From assembly GCA_051294375.1 (NCBI GenBank), contig CM119270.1, forward strand, positions 5,216,152 through 5,280,151: a stretch of DNA of 64,000 nucleotides. The letters run 5' to 3'. Both the position numbers and the translations under genes were made by a program. The DNA comes from Paraspadella gotoi. Its lineage: Eukaryota > Chaetognatha. A model generated the notes under the pieces. The model worked only from the letters and a program-made list of their open reading frames with translations. It had not been told where the DNA came from and made no database searches. Within the stretch, counting starts at the first letter, position 1. The number at the start of each line of letters is the position of its first letter. This document shows, in pieces, positions 23,750-35,904 of this stretch.

Positions 23750-25800
23750 TGGAAAATAAGAGGAGAAATGGGAGGGAGAGAGAAATAAGAGAGAAGATAA
23801 CTTCCAACCTCTTGCGACAGAATCTACACCGAATGTTTAGCCGATTCCGTTTTTCCAGAATAGCAATCATTAGTAAATTTGAACAACTTCTCTAGACTCC
23901 ACTTACACGTTAATGATGCCACCACTAAACAAACCGACGACGCTGTAGAAAACATGATCTTTGTTTTCGAAGTTATGGGAATCAATTGATGTAACGAATC
24001 TGAATGAACAAAGTTGCGTGGAACGAAAAATCGAGGTAACATTGAGACCAGTTCTTTAGAAATCATCTCTGTCTCTTCTCTCTCACTCTCTCTCTCTCAT
24101 CTCTCTCCTCTCTCTCTTCTACTCCCTCTCTCATCATCTCAATTTCTCCCTCCTCTCATCATAAACTTCATGTTAAAAGAAATAACTTATTGGATTGTCC
24201 AAGAACGCTGAATAAAGACCTCTAACTAAAGAGTTCAAAACAATGTCCGACTCAACAAAAAACTTAGTCTAATTATAAATTATCTAAGAAAAAAAACAAT
24301 TCAAATCTGTTTTTCTCTAAATAATAAATTCGAAATAGATCGTTCCTCCCGTTAATTTCATTGCGTTTTGGGCGAGCTTCACAATGAATTTGAACAGAGA
24401 CGACGACGTGACGACGAATACTAATAACGAACGCACGAAGACGAAGTCTTTGTACTTTGTGACCCGTAGTGGCTCAGAAGAATGACCGTTTCGTATCCCA
24501 AACAGAATGAATCTTGTTTATGAGCTGACCTTTTTCAGCCAATTGTAAATACAGTATTTGATTGTTGTAATAGAGTTATAATTTTATTTGCTTTTTAATT
24601 TTTATAGTCAATTGTTTGTTTATTTTATAAAAACTATCTTCACAACGTCTCTCTCTCTCTTTCTAATTCTGTCTCTCTTTGCTTCTCTTACTTTCCTCGT
24701 CTTCCCTTTTCTCTTTCTTTATTCCTTTTATGTCTTATTTTTTTCTTTTTCTGTCTTATTAATTTATTTTTGGAATATTATTTCTCAAAATAATTCGGGT
24801 AACAAATCGCGCGATTTTTTTTTCAAAATATAATAAGTGGTTTGCTTAGCAGATTTTATAAAGATACGACAGATTTGCGGAATAATTTTCCGCAAAATCG
24901 TGTCGACATCACGTGAAGAAATAATTAAAATAAATTAGTCCCTGATGCTTTGTGAGATAACGCAAAATGATTAGTCGGTATTTTTTACAGATTATAACAC
25001 AAAGAGATAATAAGCGTAGTCCAACTATAAATAATAAAACAAATATTAAAATCTAAAGTCGAAAATTAAAAATAAACTACAATCTATGACAAAAATTGTC
25101 AACAATAATTCAAAAAAACACTTGTAAAATAATTTTTTTAAAAAAAGAAAAACGCATGAAAGCTTATTTCTTTATATTAAGATAATAATCTTAGCTTATC
25201 ATGTGGGGATTTTTGCATTAGTTTCAATTAATTTAAAGAAGTGTCAGGTTATTTTAAAATGTTGAATAAATGACAAAAAAATAGCCAATTATATAATATG
25301 ACAATAACCATCAAATTAAAAAATTCTTGCAAGAAAACAAACAGGTGATCATTAACAAAAATGCTTCTACCCCAGTAGAAAAGACATGAAGGCAAACACC
25401 AAAAGCGAAGTAAACAAATTTTCTTTTCTATCTTCACCTTGAAAATTAGTGTCAAAACTGGAACATGGATCAAAATGGACAGATTTTTGAAAGATAAAAA
25501 TTGCTTATAAACACGAACTTTACTGTATCTAATTTATAAAGGGAATGGTTTTATTTCTCGAATGTTGGTACAACAATCACATATTGTGGAATAATATGTA
25601 CCATAAGAAGATTAAAAATTTATCATTCTATTTGAAGATCAGGAGATTCAGTTCATTAATCTTAATAAAAGCCATTTCGTAACACTGCCAGCTGTAGATC
25701 CGTTTTCTCCATTCTATTCTTTCTGAGCAAACAGAGAGATTTTTCGCAGACGATAAGAAGAAGTAAGGGGGGTTAGAAAAAAATAGTAAAGAAGATAAAT
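23158..25800. other. AT-rich spacer with minor repeats
   Basis: Holds CT blocks (23,530-23,630 and 24,070-24,150), a GA tract (23,697-23,750) and short ACG runs (24,398-24,415). From 24,540 to 25,700 the sequence is strongly AT-rich. Frames of up to 81 codons show no recognisable domains. Confidence 0.6.
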
Positions 25801-25852
25801 AAGAAAAGTAGAGAAAAAATTAAAGACTTCAATTATCAAAGCTGAGAGAATC

Positions 25853-26192
25853 AAGAAAAAAAAAAGGAACACGAGACAGAAAAAGAGAAAGAATAAAAGA
25901 GAAGAAAAAAAAGAAAGAAAGAGAAAAGGGAAAAAAAAAGAAGAAGAAAAGAAAGAACGAAAGAATAAAACGAAAATAAAGAAAGAAGAAGAAAGACAAG
26001 AGAAGAAAGAAAGAAGAAGAAAGAAAGAAAAAGAAAGAAAGAAAGAAAGAAAGAATAGAAAGAAAGAAAGAAAAGAAAGAAAGAAGGAAAGAAGAAAGAA
26101 AGAAGAAAAGAAAAAAAGAAAGAAAGAAGAAAGAAAGAAAGAAAAAAGAAAGAAAGAAGAAAGAAAAGAAAGAAGAAAAAAAAAAGAAATGA
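25853..26192. repeat. Polypurine (GAAA)n/(GAA)n tract
   Basis: About 340 nt of nearly pure purine with GAAA, GAA and AAAG units and only a few pyrimidines. The long minus-strand frame of Phe/Leu/Ser is its translation. Mirror-symmetric stretches could form triplex (H-) DNA. Confidence 0.93.
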
Positions 26193-26340
26193 AAAAAATG
26201 GGGTAAAAAATAAAATAATAGAAAGTTGAATGTAATAAAAATGTATTTATAATTCAATGGTTGGACAAAAAACACATATTGCTGCCGGAAACCATGCAGT
26301 ATGAGAATTTATTTCAAATGAATGATGTCACCGAATAAAG

Positions 26341-26374
26341 TTAGAGAGAGAGAGAGAGAGAGAGAGAGATGAGA

Positions 26375-26410
<36 letters not shown>
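26341..26410. repeat. (GA)n microsatellite
   Basis: Two GA runs separated by GATGAGAGAT. Confidence 0.95.
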
Positions 26411-26517
26411 GTGACACGTTCTGTCTGGAATTGTTTGAGTTCGATTCCGTCAAAGACGCTGATTCTCACTAAAAACCCAAAAGTGAAGAAGGACGAAGGT
26501 CGATCGATTCGCGCACG

Positions 26518-26551
26518 AATCACGTGAACGAAGTTTGTTGTTCACGTGATT
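26518..26551. promoter_or_regulatory. Perfect 12 bp inverted repeat containing CACGTG in each arm
   Basis: AATCACGTGAAC (26,518-26,529) and GTTCACGTGATT (26,540-26,551) are exact reverse complements around a 10 nt spacer. Each arm holds the palindromic E-box CACGTG, the site class bound by bHLH factors such as Myc/Max or USF. Whether it is regulatory is inference, as no adjacent gene is visible. Confidence 0.45.
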
Positions 26552-26714
26552 AAATGTTTTCGACGTGAAACGATTTCATCAAGTGTTAAGATCAAGGCCA
26601 ATTAATTTATTCATAGATTTCATCTCATAATATAATTCTTTGATATGAAACAATTCTTCAACTACGTTCGACTTTTTCGAAGCAAACGTAACATGAATAT
26701 TTTGTTTTGTACGA

Positions 26715-26746
26715 CATGTCATGTCCTGTCATGTCATGTCAGGTCA
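26715..26746. repeat. Short ATGTC pentamer repeat
   Basis: About six ATGTC-like units with CTGTC and AGGTC variants. Confidence 0.8.
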
Positions 26747-27268
26747 CGAAACGTGCATCGTGACCTCCCTTGTCAATAGAAACCACATGAATCTAGATCA
26801 ACATCCGGGAATTTGCTTAAAAAATGTTTTCATATTTTTCGCTGACGCTAATAGTTTTTTTTTCCCCTTATCTTAATCTTTTCCAGTTTTTCCTTCTTTT
26901 TTTAAAACTTTTCTTTATTTATTTTTTTTTTCGTCAAATTTTTTTTTTCTGGTTTAAAATTGACTCTTGACAAACGAATCGAATCGATAAGATAAAAGCG
27001 AAAACTGAGACGTCGAATTTGGCACCAAAATTCGTCTGGTTCCTTTTTTTTTGGGGGGGGGGTTAATACTTTGTATTTATTTTTTCTTAAAATTTTTTTT
27101 TTATAATTTTAAACATGTTTTTTTTTTCCCCCGTTTTCGTAATGGCAGTTCACCTTTTGTATGTTTTCTCTTTTTCAGTTAACCAGTAGCACGAAAAATA
27201 TAAAAACAAGATCGAAAAGCGAGAACAATATATTTATTATATGATAATCTTTTTTTTATACACACCAA

Positions 27269-27300
27269 CGTCGACGACGACGACGACGACGACGACGACT
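27269..27300. repeat. (ACG)n array with GTCGAC start
   Basis: About ten GAC units beginning at a GTCGAC palindrome, as at 2,811. Surrounded by AT-rich spacer with T and G homopolymers (26,850-27,130). Confidence 0.92.
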
Positions 27301-27579
27301 ATATGATAAACATTTCGGGTTTGCGTTGCTCCTTCACATCTAATAAAACTAAAGGAACGGAAGTGAAAGAAATCCGTAACCAGAAACCATAAGTGGAAAA
27401 TGTGATGGAAATTTATATAAAAAGTTAATTAAAGTAAATTTTACTCGAAAAAAATTCGATGAAAAAAATAGGACACGAAGTTTTATGATGAAAAAGTTGG
27501 AAAACGAACTTTTTGTGTTGACAAAGTTGCTGGGATTAATCAAGGATATCAAATAGCAGAAAAAGGTGATTGAATAAAG

Positions 27580-27612
27580 GAAAAGAAAAGAAAAGAAAAG
27601 AAAAGAAAAGTA
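27580..27612. repeat. (AAAAG)n array
   Basis: About six AAAAG units. A complementary (CTTTT)n array lies 290 nt downstream at 27,902-27,985. Confidence 0.92.
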
Positions 27613-27901
27613 AAAAAGAAAAGAGGTAAAAGGTTTCTTTTAACATCCCGCCTCCCTCTAAAACCCCACAAGTTGAAACTCACCCAGACCGCGACCTACT
27701 GAGACACCCTCCGCGCCCCCCGACTCCCCTCCGTCTCCCCCCCTCCCCTCGCCCTCCCCACGACCTCCCCCTATTTGAATTACCCACGCCGAGTTTCGTT
27801 CTATTTTTTTTCTTTCAGTGATAAAATCCTGAGAACTCAAACAGAAGAAAAGAGGAGAAGGAAAGTAAGGTGATGAGGGTGGGAAACTTTCTTATCACTT
27901 T

Positions 27902-27985
27902 TTTCTTTTCTTTTCTTTTCTTTTCTTTTTCTTTTCTTTCTTTTCTTTTCTTTCTTTTTTTTTTCTTTTCTTTTCTTTCTTTTCT
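27902..27985. repeat. (CTTTT)n array
   Basis: Pentanucleotide tract with occasional CTTTC/CTTTTT units, inverted relative to 27,580-27,612. Confidence 0.92.
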
Positions 27986-28657
27986 TCATCTCAGAGAATA
28001 AAGAGGAAGAAAAAAAAGGGAAAACCCTTTAGATTTTTCCTTTCTTTCCTTAAATATTTATTTTTTTTTTTCGTTTGCCCGGTTGGGCCGTTGGCGGTTT
28101 AGGCCGTGGAAAGGGACGGCCGGGTCGTTCCTTGGACTTGACTTGAAAGGCATTCGTGCCAACGAGGGGACTACCTCACTCTCAAAGCTGTTCTAGATTG
28201 GTTAGACTTGGAGACTTGCCTTGAGAGGCTGGCAGCCAGAATTGTGATGTTTAATTAGGGTTGGTGAAAAGATTAGAGGAGAGGGAGAAGAGGAGGAGGG
28301 AGAGGATTGGGAGGTGAGGAAGAGGTGGGGCGGGTGACCAGGTCGGGCTGGCCTGACCCCACTCCGTTACTCAAGAAACAGATCGGGGATTCCGGCCTTT
28401 CGGCTTTTCCTTATCCTTGATCGCTTGAGGCCTCCCGTTCTCTTTTGCCATTCCGAAAAGGATTGTTTCCCGCTAGCCCACCGCGTGGAGGTAAGAGACG
28501 TACTGCTAGCACGCCGGGTCCGTCGACGTCGTCGTTGTCGTTTCGTCGTCATCGTCGTCGCGTAGAGAAACAAGGTTGAAGCGTCTTTTTTTATTTTTTT
28601 TTAATTTTCTTGGAAGAACTCGCGGAGATTTGTCCTCCGTCATCTATTTTGTGAGAA
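27986..28657. other. Mixed-composition spacer, no gene recognised
   Basis: GC content is higher than its neighbours at 28,075-28,560. It contains a short CGT run (28,523-28,562). Small frames exist on the minus strand (68 codons) without recognisable domains. Confidence 0.55.
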
Positions 28658-28782
28658 AGATAAGATAGAGAGAGAGGGGAGAGAGAGAGATAAGAGAGAT
28701 AGATAGAGAGAGCAGAGAGCGGAGAGAGAGAGGAGAAGGAGAGAGGAGGAGAGAGAAAGGATGAGAAGAAACTGACGAGACT

Positions 28783-28862
<80 letters not shown>

Positions 28863-28893
28863 AGAGAGAAGAGAGAGCGTGAGAAGAGATAGA

Positions 28894-28927
<34 letters not shown>

Positions 28928-29037
28928 TGAGAGAGGAGAGAGAGGAAAGGAGAGAGACTGAGAGAGAAGAGAGAAAGAGGAGAGAAGAAGAGAGAGAAGA
29001 GAGAGGAGTAAGAGAGAGAAGCGTTGAGGAGCGATAG

Positions 29038-29082
<45 letters not shown>

Positions 29083-29161
29083 GAGAGAGGAGAGAAGCGT
29101 TTGAGGAGAGATAGAAAAGAAGAGGAGAGAGAGAGCGTGAGAGAATTAGAAAGAGAGGAAC

Positions 29162-29194
<33 letters not shown>

Positions 29195-29199
29195 GAGAG
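28658..29199. repeat. ~540 nt GA-rich repeat block
   Basis: Interrupted GA dinucleotides throughout, with small duplications (for example GAAGCGTTGAGGAG near 29,020 and again near 29,094). The 188-codon minus-strand Ser/Leu frame is repeat translation. Confidence 0.95.
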
Positions 29200-30229
29200 A
29201 CCCCAAAATTTTCCGGCGATTGACGGCGTCATAGTAGCCGTCGTCGTTATCGTCGTCGTCGTCATCATCATCTACTGATAATTGACCTCGCCCCCCCCCA
29301 CTCCCCCCTAAAAAAAAAAAAACTTCTCAAGAGTTCGAAATTTAAAGATTCGAATTTTGGCGGGAGATTCGAAGCGAGACTGAAGGAAGAGTTCAAGCGG
29401 AGGACAAACCTGTTTCTCTCTTTCTTTTTTTTATTTTAATGAAGGAAGAAAGAGAATGGGCGATTGGAGGCAAGCGGAGGAAGGGAGGTGGGGGGCAGAA
29501 GGTGGCGTACGGGGATCGTTGCGGTGAGAATAGTATAAATTGTAGTAGTTTGTTTGTTGTCGTTGTTTTTTCGTTGTTCTTTATCTTGCAAATTAAGAAA
29601 ACAAACTCAAATAATTCAAACTCTAGTAGATTATAGTTAAAACAAAATTACCCAATCCTACTTGGCAACTCGTGTAACGTTAAAGTAGACCACATTGCGT
29701 TACATTATTACGATCGCGGGACCCCAGAAGACTCTTCGCTCTCCTCCTCCCGACCTTAACGGCCAGCGTCTGTCAAAAAAAGACGGACCGACTGACAGAA
29801 ACGACGCCGAAAAAAACAAAATCAAATAAAAATCGAAATCGCAATTAAAAAATCGCGCACCTGGAATTAAAAAAAAACAACGATTTGCTGCGTCGAAAAA
29901 TTAAAATTATTTACCAGTAATGACGAGGTAGTCCTTGACTTCTTTATCGTTGTTGTCGTTGTCGTCTTCGTTTTCATCGTCGTCGTCTTCGTCCTCGCCC
30001 CCCCCATATTCCCCTCGTATTCTTTATCGTCTATATGGGGCCTTTGAACTTGGTGCCACGCCCCCATCTTGCCTGGACCAGTAGACATGGAACTCGATCC
30101 CTTTTCTCGCCCCATGTTGCCATGGCGACGCTAACTCAAGACGCAAGAGATCTTCGTCGCATCTGGCGTCAAGAAAAGAAATTGCAACAAGAGGGCGTTA
30201 TCGGTACATCACGTAATTAATAGCCTAAC
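29200..30229. other. Spacer with several CGT/GTC arrays
   Basis: CGT-type runs at 29,238-29,268 and 29,942-30,000, C runs at 29,292 and 30,000, and AT-rich sequence at 29,580-29,700. No supported gene. Confidence 0.6.
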
Positions 30230-30503
30230 CTCGATCCACTACAATTAAGTTATCAATAATTTTCAATGTACCGCGTTTGAATTGTTTAACGACATCATTG
30301 TAGGAAAATGTCTTATGTTATTACGTTAAATAATTATTCGATTCAAACGCGAAATTTCGACTTCAACATTAACGGCCAAACGCGATTCACTTTAAACCTC
30401 TAATTAAAAACGAGAAATTTCTTCAAAACCGGATTTTTTTTTTTCGACGTTAATTTTCATTTCCGAGTTGATGGGCTGCGTATCCGCGTCCACCGCAGAA
30501 CGT

Positions 30504-30509
<6 letters not shown>

Positions 30510-30559
<50 letters not shown>

Positions 30560-30578
30560 TCTCTCTTCTCTCTCTTCT

Positions 30579-30636
<58 letters not shown>
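30510..30636. repeat. (CT)n microsatellite
   Basis: About 127 nt of CT with a few TT/CC interruptions. The inverted copies at about 42,750-42,870 and 52,724-52,850 are GA. Confidence 0.96.
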
Positions 30637-30640
<4 letters not shown>

Positions 30641-30699
30641 ACTAAAACCGGTTTTCCTCATTTGCTTTTCAATTGAGGATCTTTTGACTCTCAATAAAT

Positions 30700-30755
30700 T
30701 CGTCTTTGTCGTCATTATCGTCGTCAGGGTCGTCGTCGTTGTCGTCGTCGTTGTC
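30700..30755. repeat. CGT/GTC-rich array
   Basis: Imperfect CGT units. The inverted counterpart near 42,600-42,660 is degraded. Confidence 0.85.
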
Positions 30756-31794
30756 CTTCTCCGTCTCCGTCCCTGTCCATAGTCATTAACTCACCCCAGA
30801 AAGGAGCGTTTAGGCCGCACCTTCGTCGATTTTCAACTCATCCTAAACGAGACGATTAATTATGCCAAAAATGGGAGACATGAGATCGAGAGGGAATGCC
30901 AAATTCATTTCCTCGTCATTGCTGAAGAAAAAAGGATTTCTTCCCTTCACCTTCGAGTCCTACCAAACCACTAACCACTTACCACTTACCACTTTCCTGC
31001 CTTTCCTTTCTTCCTAAACCTCAGTCCTGCTTTCATTCTCTTCCTTATCTTTTCCCTACCTTTGCCGAGCTTTATACTTATCTTCCTCCTTCTCTTTTTT
31101 CTCTGCAGAACGTCCATCTCTTTAGCAAAGCAATTTCGTGCAGTTTGTGAATTTCTCTCAATGAAACAAAACAACAACAACAAAAAACCGGTCCTTCTAA
31201 CGTGTTGCGCCGCAGTGACTTTTGCGTGCATTTCCGAGTGATCACGTGACTACATAACTATGAAAGATATGTGTAACAAAGGTCCAAAGGTTGATGACTT
31301 ATCTGCAAAGTTTCAACCAAGTATTACGTGAAACGTGCCTCATTTACTTCGTGATCACGTGGTCCAAAATCTGCTTAGTGACGTGACAATAAAAGTATGA
31401 AGCATATGCACAATAATCATTCACGGATACCTAATTAGTCTGCCCAATTAAAAAAACTTCGGAATTTCATGAGTTATTTTTCAATTGAATTTTAGGTCAT
31501 GCGATCGATCTTGTGAATTTCCAAGTCTGATACATATGTATGTTAAAGGTTTTAGGGTAACTTACCTTCTTACCAAATACGAATTAAATTGATAAAGTAT
31601 TACCTGAGTTATGAGCGTTTTTAACCTCAGTGGGAGAGACCCACGTCCAGACAGACATACCGACCGACCGACCGAATAGTGACTTATAAAATGCGGTCGG
31701 CTTGATCCCCTGATTTGGCAGTCAATATGTCCTTTTCTATCTGGGTCCATTGACTCTCATATCGCGAATCCAGAAACGCCAAATCAAACGGTCC

Positions 31795-31885
31795 GTGCGC
31801 AATGGAGATTCGAACCCGCGACCTTCTCTACCGGTTATGGAATTCAGCCTCGTCCAACACATGAAAATAACCAAGTTTGACTCGG
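31795..31885 (-). mobile_element. tRNA-like element (probable SINE head), minus strand
   Basis: On the minus strand, GCGGGTTCGAATCTC matches a tRNA T-arm/B-box very well. It is preceded by AGAAGGTC (variable-loop-like), CCATAACC (anticodon-loop-like) and an A-box-like TTTCATGTGTTGG. The acceptor arms do not pair, so it is not a functional tRNA. Downstream sequence (to about 31,600) includes GGTCGGTCGG and GTCTGTCTGG motifs that could be the element body. Noisy copies occur at about 41,360-41,440 and 51,334-51,414. Confidence 0.45.
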
Positions 31886-31950
31886 CCCATTAACTGCGGG
31901 CGTTCATCGCTTATGCGTCCAGGAGAGTTCGCCCCCGGGGCGAATACGTG

Positions 31951-31953
<3 letters not shown>

Positions 31954-32011
<58 letters not shown>

Positions 32012-32055
32012 TCTCTTCTCTCTCTCTCTCTCCTCTCTCTCTCTCTTTCTCTCTC
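31954..32055. repeat. (CT)n microsatellite
   Basis: About 100 nt of CT with TTCT interruptions. The inverted partner near 41,130-41,235 is a shorter, interrupted GA tract. Confidence 0.95.
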
Positions 32056-32144
32056 CACAAATAATTCCTTTGGTCGGTTTGATTTGCATAAATGACAAAA
32101 CGAGGTTAATCCCTGGAATGAATCGGGGATGAACAAGTGGCCGA

Positions 32145-32188
32145 TGCCATTCTATTGCCATTCAATGCCATTCTAATGCCATTCGATC
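32145..32188. repeat. Short 11 nt tandem repeat
   Basis: Four units of TGCCATTCTAA-like sequence. The inverted copy near 40,990-41,035 is partly rearranged. Confidence 0.8.
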
Positions 32189-33235
32189 GCTTCCCCACCT
32201 TTTCTCGAGAGCTTCTTCCTTGGGTCACGTGACGTGAGTCATGTGATCTTTTTTTTTAAATTCGGACGAAGACAAATCAGACGGTTGTCACGTTCTCGTA
32301 TTCGGAGGGCAGGGCGATTTCTTTACGTTGTTATCAATTTTTATTTTGTCAAACGCGTGATGAAGGTTTGAATAAATAAACCGAAACATGTCCGATATTA
32401 ATTTGTAATCTCGTTGTTCAATACAAATAAAACTCTACAATTTCGTAAACCTATATATATATGTTTAAGCGTTGTCTTGTGGAAAAAGAAAGACTAATGG
32501 AAGCATGAGTTTAAAAATTGTTAAGTGAAGTTGTGAGTACGAGGCGCGAAAAGTGTCAAAAACGCCAATGATTTGTTTTTCCTTTCACATAACCTACAAC
32601 TTATAACGATTATCAGTTATCAGTTTTCAGTTATCAGTTAACCTTGACATTAATTCGAGTTTTGTAATTTTCTCTTTGTGGAAAAAAAAGACTATAAGAC
32701 CCAAAACCCTCCAGTTTTTCCTTTTAATTTTTTTTTTATTTTTGCAATTTTTTAAGTTCGTCTTGAGAACCAAATTAATCTTAGATTTAAAGAAAAAAAA
32801 ACGTCGCCCTTCTTCATTGACCTCAAGAGTAAATTAATTGGATTACTCGCTCGCATTTAACTCATTTAGTTCCCATGATATCACCTTATTAGTGGCCATG
32901 ATGTCACCTTGATAGTTCCCATGATTATTTTACTACCGGTAGAGTAAGACGCAGTTAAAAACGATCGTTACTCTGTCATGAATTATGATTAGTGCTCGTT
33001 TGAATATAGTTATTTTTACTAGTTTAACCTAATTATATTCTTGTGATTTTAAAATTTCCGAATTCAGTTTTAATTCGATTATATTTAACTGGTATATGTT
33101 TTTATCCTTCCCTTTGTATTTCTTTCCTTGATGACAATATTTCACTTTCGATTATAAAAAAAAAGTCTTCTCTTCTCTTTCTTATCCTTTCCTTACATTT
33201 TATCAAGTTTCCTAGCCCTTGCCTTCTTTTTCTGT

Positions 33236-33350
33236 CCTTTCCTTTCCTTTTCTTTTCTTTTCTTTTCTTTTCTTTTCTTTTCTTTTCTTTTCTTTTCTTT
33301 TCTTTTCTTTTCTTTTCTTTTCTTTTCTTTCCTTTCCTTTTTTTCCCTTT
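33236..33350. repeat. (TTTTC)n array
   Basis: A pentanucleotide array of about 100 nt. The inverted counterparts (39,700-39,830 and 49,750-49,870) are A/G-rich but have lost the regular period, which suggests sequence noise in those copies. Confidence 0.95.
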
Positions 33351-33695
33351 CCTTTCCTTTTTACTTCTCGCCAAATTCTCCTTCAAATTCCGGATTCAAT
33401 AATCGTCGCCGCAAAATAAACTTTTTTTCTTTTTTTCTTTTTTTCTTTTTTTTTGGTCTACTTTATTTCTTGGTTATTATTCAATTTTTTTCATTTCACT
33501 CTTCTTTATTTTTTTTTTTTTCTTTTTTTTCTTTTTTTCTTTTTTTCTTTTTTTCTTTTTTTTTTGTTCATTTTTATTCCCGTTTTGTTTTTTCAATTTT
33601 CGACCTCAATTTTTTTTTCTCCTTTTATTTTCTAGGCGCAGAGATAATTGCAAGTTTTCGCCCAGTGTGTGATCTTCGTTGTTGTGTCTCCTGCG

Positions 33696-33696
<1 letters not shown>

Positions 33697-33728
<32 letters not shown>

Positions 33729-33912
33729 CTCTCGTCTTTACTTGTTGAAGTTATTCTTCCTCGTCGTCCTTGTCATCAGTGACTTGTCGTCTGTTTCGTC
33801 TTTCGCCGTCGTCGTTATCGTCGTCGTAGTCTTCTTTTTTATCGTTTTCGTATTACTCGTCGTCGTCGTCGTCGTTGTCGTCGGCGTCGTCTTCGTCGTC
33901 GTCGTCGTTTAG
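33697..33912. repeat. CGT-rich region
   Basis: A near-pure CGT array at 33,697-33,729, followed by a GTC/GTT mixture up to 33,909. Val- or Ser-rich frames are repeat translation. Confidence 0.9.
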
Positions 33913-34058
33913 TTAGTTATAACGACATCCCCGTCCCTTCCAGAACCTTCGCCCCGGGCCAATTAGCTTCCTGCGTTCAAAGTCTCAACTTAAAAAAAAA
34001 AGAGAATTTTTAAACTTCGGCTCCCCAGTTTTTACTTATTGTAAATTGACCTTTCTCG

Positions 34059-35045
34059 GGCTTGTTTTTCGGAGATGGGAAGAATGAGAGAAGAGAGGAA
34101 GAGCAAGAGAGAGAGAGAGTAGAGACGAGAGAGAGAGAGATGTAAGAAGAGAGAGAGAGAGAGAGAGAAGAGAGAGAGAGGAGAGAAAGCATTAAGAGGA
34201 AATATATTGATGAATAGAAAAAGAGTAGAAGGAAGAAAATAGAGACAGTACAGAGAGAAAAGAGAGGAGAATGTAAAACTAATTTTTGAGCATTCGTTAT
34301 TGTTTTTTTAACTTTTAAGCAAAAATATGAAAAATGAATTTGTTTTCCAAAAAATCAGATTATTTATCCTAATTTATATAAATGAGCCTAGTGGTATTTG
34401 TATTGTTTTTATAAGATCGAATTTCTATATAAATAAAATAACGCTAAAGGTAAAATAGAAAATAAAAGAGCATAATCGAACGAACCCCCATTAAGTATCT
34501 TTTTCAGTTGTCTATTTTACACTGATAAAAAAATATTTTCAATTTATGGGATTGCGGTCTACAAGAAGGTAGAGAAACAAGAGAGAGAGAGAAGAGAGAG
34601 AGAGAGAGGAGGGAGAGAGAGAGAAGAAGGGAGAGAGAGAGAGAAATGCTCAACAAGGTGGACCAAACCAGAATAAGCAACTTAACAGACCCGGGAAAAA
34701 TAAGAAGATAGATCAAACTGGGAACAATATCCTTGACGCGCCAATCAAAGCGTCGTCGTCCGGTCATCGTCGCGTATCTGGTCGTCGTCGTCGTCATCAT
34801 TATCATCATCAGCCTTTGCCCGTGGCAAAAGTGTATGCAATGCCTTTTGAGAATTGCAGAATTGCATTAGTATTCTAAGAGGGCGGTGACAGCGGAAAGA
34901 AAAAGAGTAGAGAGGGATGAGAAAGAGAGAGAAGATGAGAGAGTGAACAGAGAGAGAGTAGAGAGAGAGAGATAAAGAGAGAGAAAAGAGAGAGTGAATG
35001 AGAGAGAGAGAGAGAGAGAGAGAGAGGAAGAGAGGAGAGAGAGGA
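34059..35045 (+). repeat. Exact inverted repeat IR2, left arm (987 nt)
   Basis: Each position x pairs with 72,980 minus x. Spot checks at the ends and the middle show no mismatch, so it appears to be an exact reverse complement of 37,935-38,921. Just outside, the match continues only with indels. It contains GA tracts and a CGT array (34,755-34,800). Confidence 0.88.
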
Positions 35046-35621
35046 GAGAGAGAAGAGAAGAGAAGAAAGAAAGAGAGAAAGAGATAGAGAGAAATTTTGA
35101 CTTTGAATTTGAAATCTTATAAGAAGAATATTACCAATCTTTGGTGAGCATTTTTTTCTCTCTTTGAGCCATCTTATTTCCCCAATAAATACAATTAATG
35201 GTGGTTACATTGTTTCCTACAACGCTTGTTTTTTTTTCTGAAATAGATTATTTCAGTTAGCATTGATAAACCTTCAATCTGCTTTACAAATTGCAATAAA
35301 ACTATGTACTAACTTATTTCTAGTTCATGTTCACATGAAAATTAGGTGGCTTTCTCGACAGTATTTTTTCTTTATCGGCATCCTGCGATTTCATGCCTTA
35401 AAATGCCGTTTAGATAAACTTTTCTGGCTCAAGATTGAGTCAAATTCTTTCCTCGTTGCTTTTCATATTCAAATGTTTGTATAAAGAAGAAGAGAAAATG
35501 AACGAAAGGGGGAAAAAACTAAAAGAAACAATCTCTTTCAGTCTCGGGCATCTCGGGTCTTAAGGAAGGGACTCAAAGCCCCTTTAATCCTGGCAAAGAT
35601 CGGCACAAAATTGATTGAATT

Positions 35622-35626
<5 letters not shown>

Positions 35627-35671
<45 letters not shown>

Positions 35672-35678
35672 GAGAGAG

Positions 35679-35718
<40 letters not shown>

Positions 35719-35735
35719 AGAGAGATGAGAGAGAG
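35627..35735. repeat. (GA)n microsatellite
   Basis: Long GA tract with few interruptions. It lies next to a (CT)n tract at 35,850-35,902, so the two are potentially self-complementary. Confidence 0.95.
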
Positions 35736-35847
35736 AGAGGAGTGGGAGCGTTATTAATTGAATTTGGGATAGTTTACAGTTTTGTGTCAACTTTTTTATC
35801 CTCTTAGAAATAACGAGTACCTCTTTTCATCTCCAAATTTATCCAAC

Positions 35848-35902
<55 letters not shown>

Positions 35903-35904
<2 letters not shown>

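Noticed and set aside
28640-29206. 188-codon minus-strand open frame
   Set aside because: It is a translation of the GA-rich block (Ser/Leu repeats), with no unique sequence inside.
34504-34809. 101-codon frame identical to one at 38,171-38,476
   Set aside because: Identity comes from the exact inverted repeat. The protein is made of translated CGT and GA repeats, and the noisy copies at 37.7 kb and 48.3 kb do not keep the frame.
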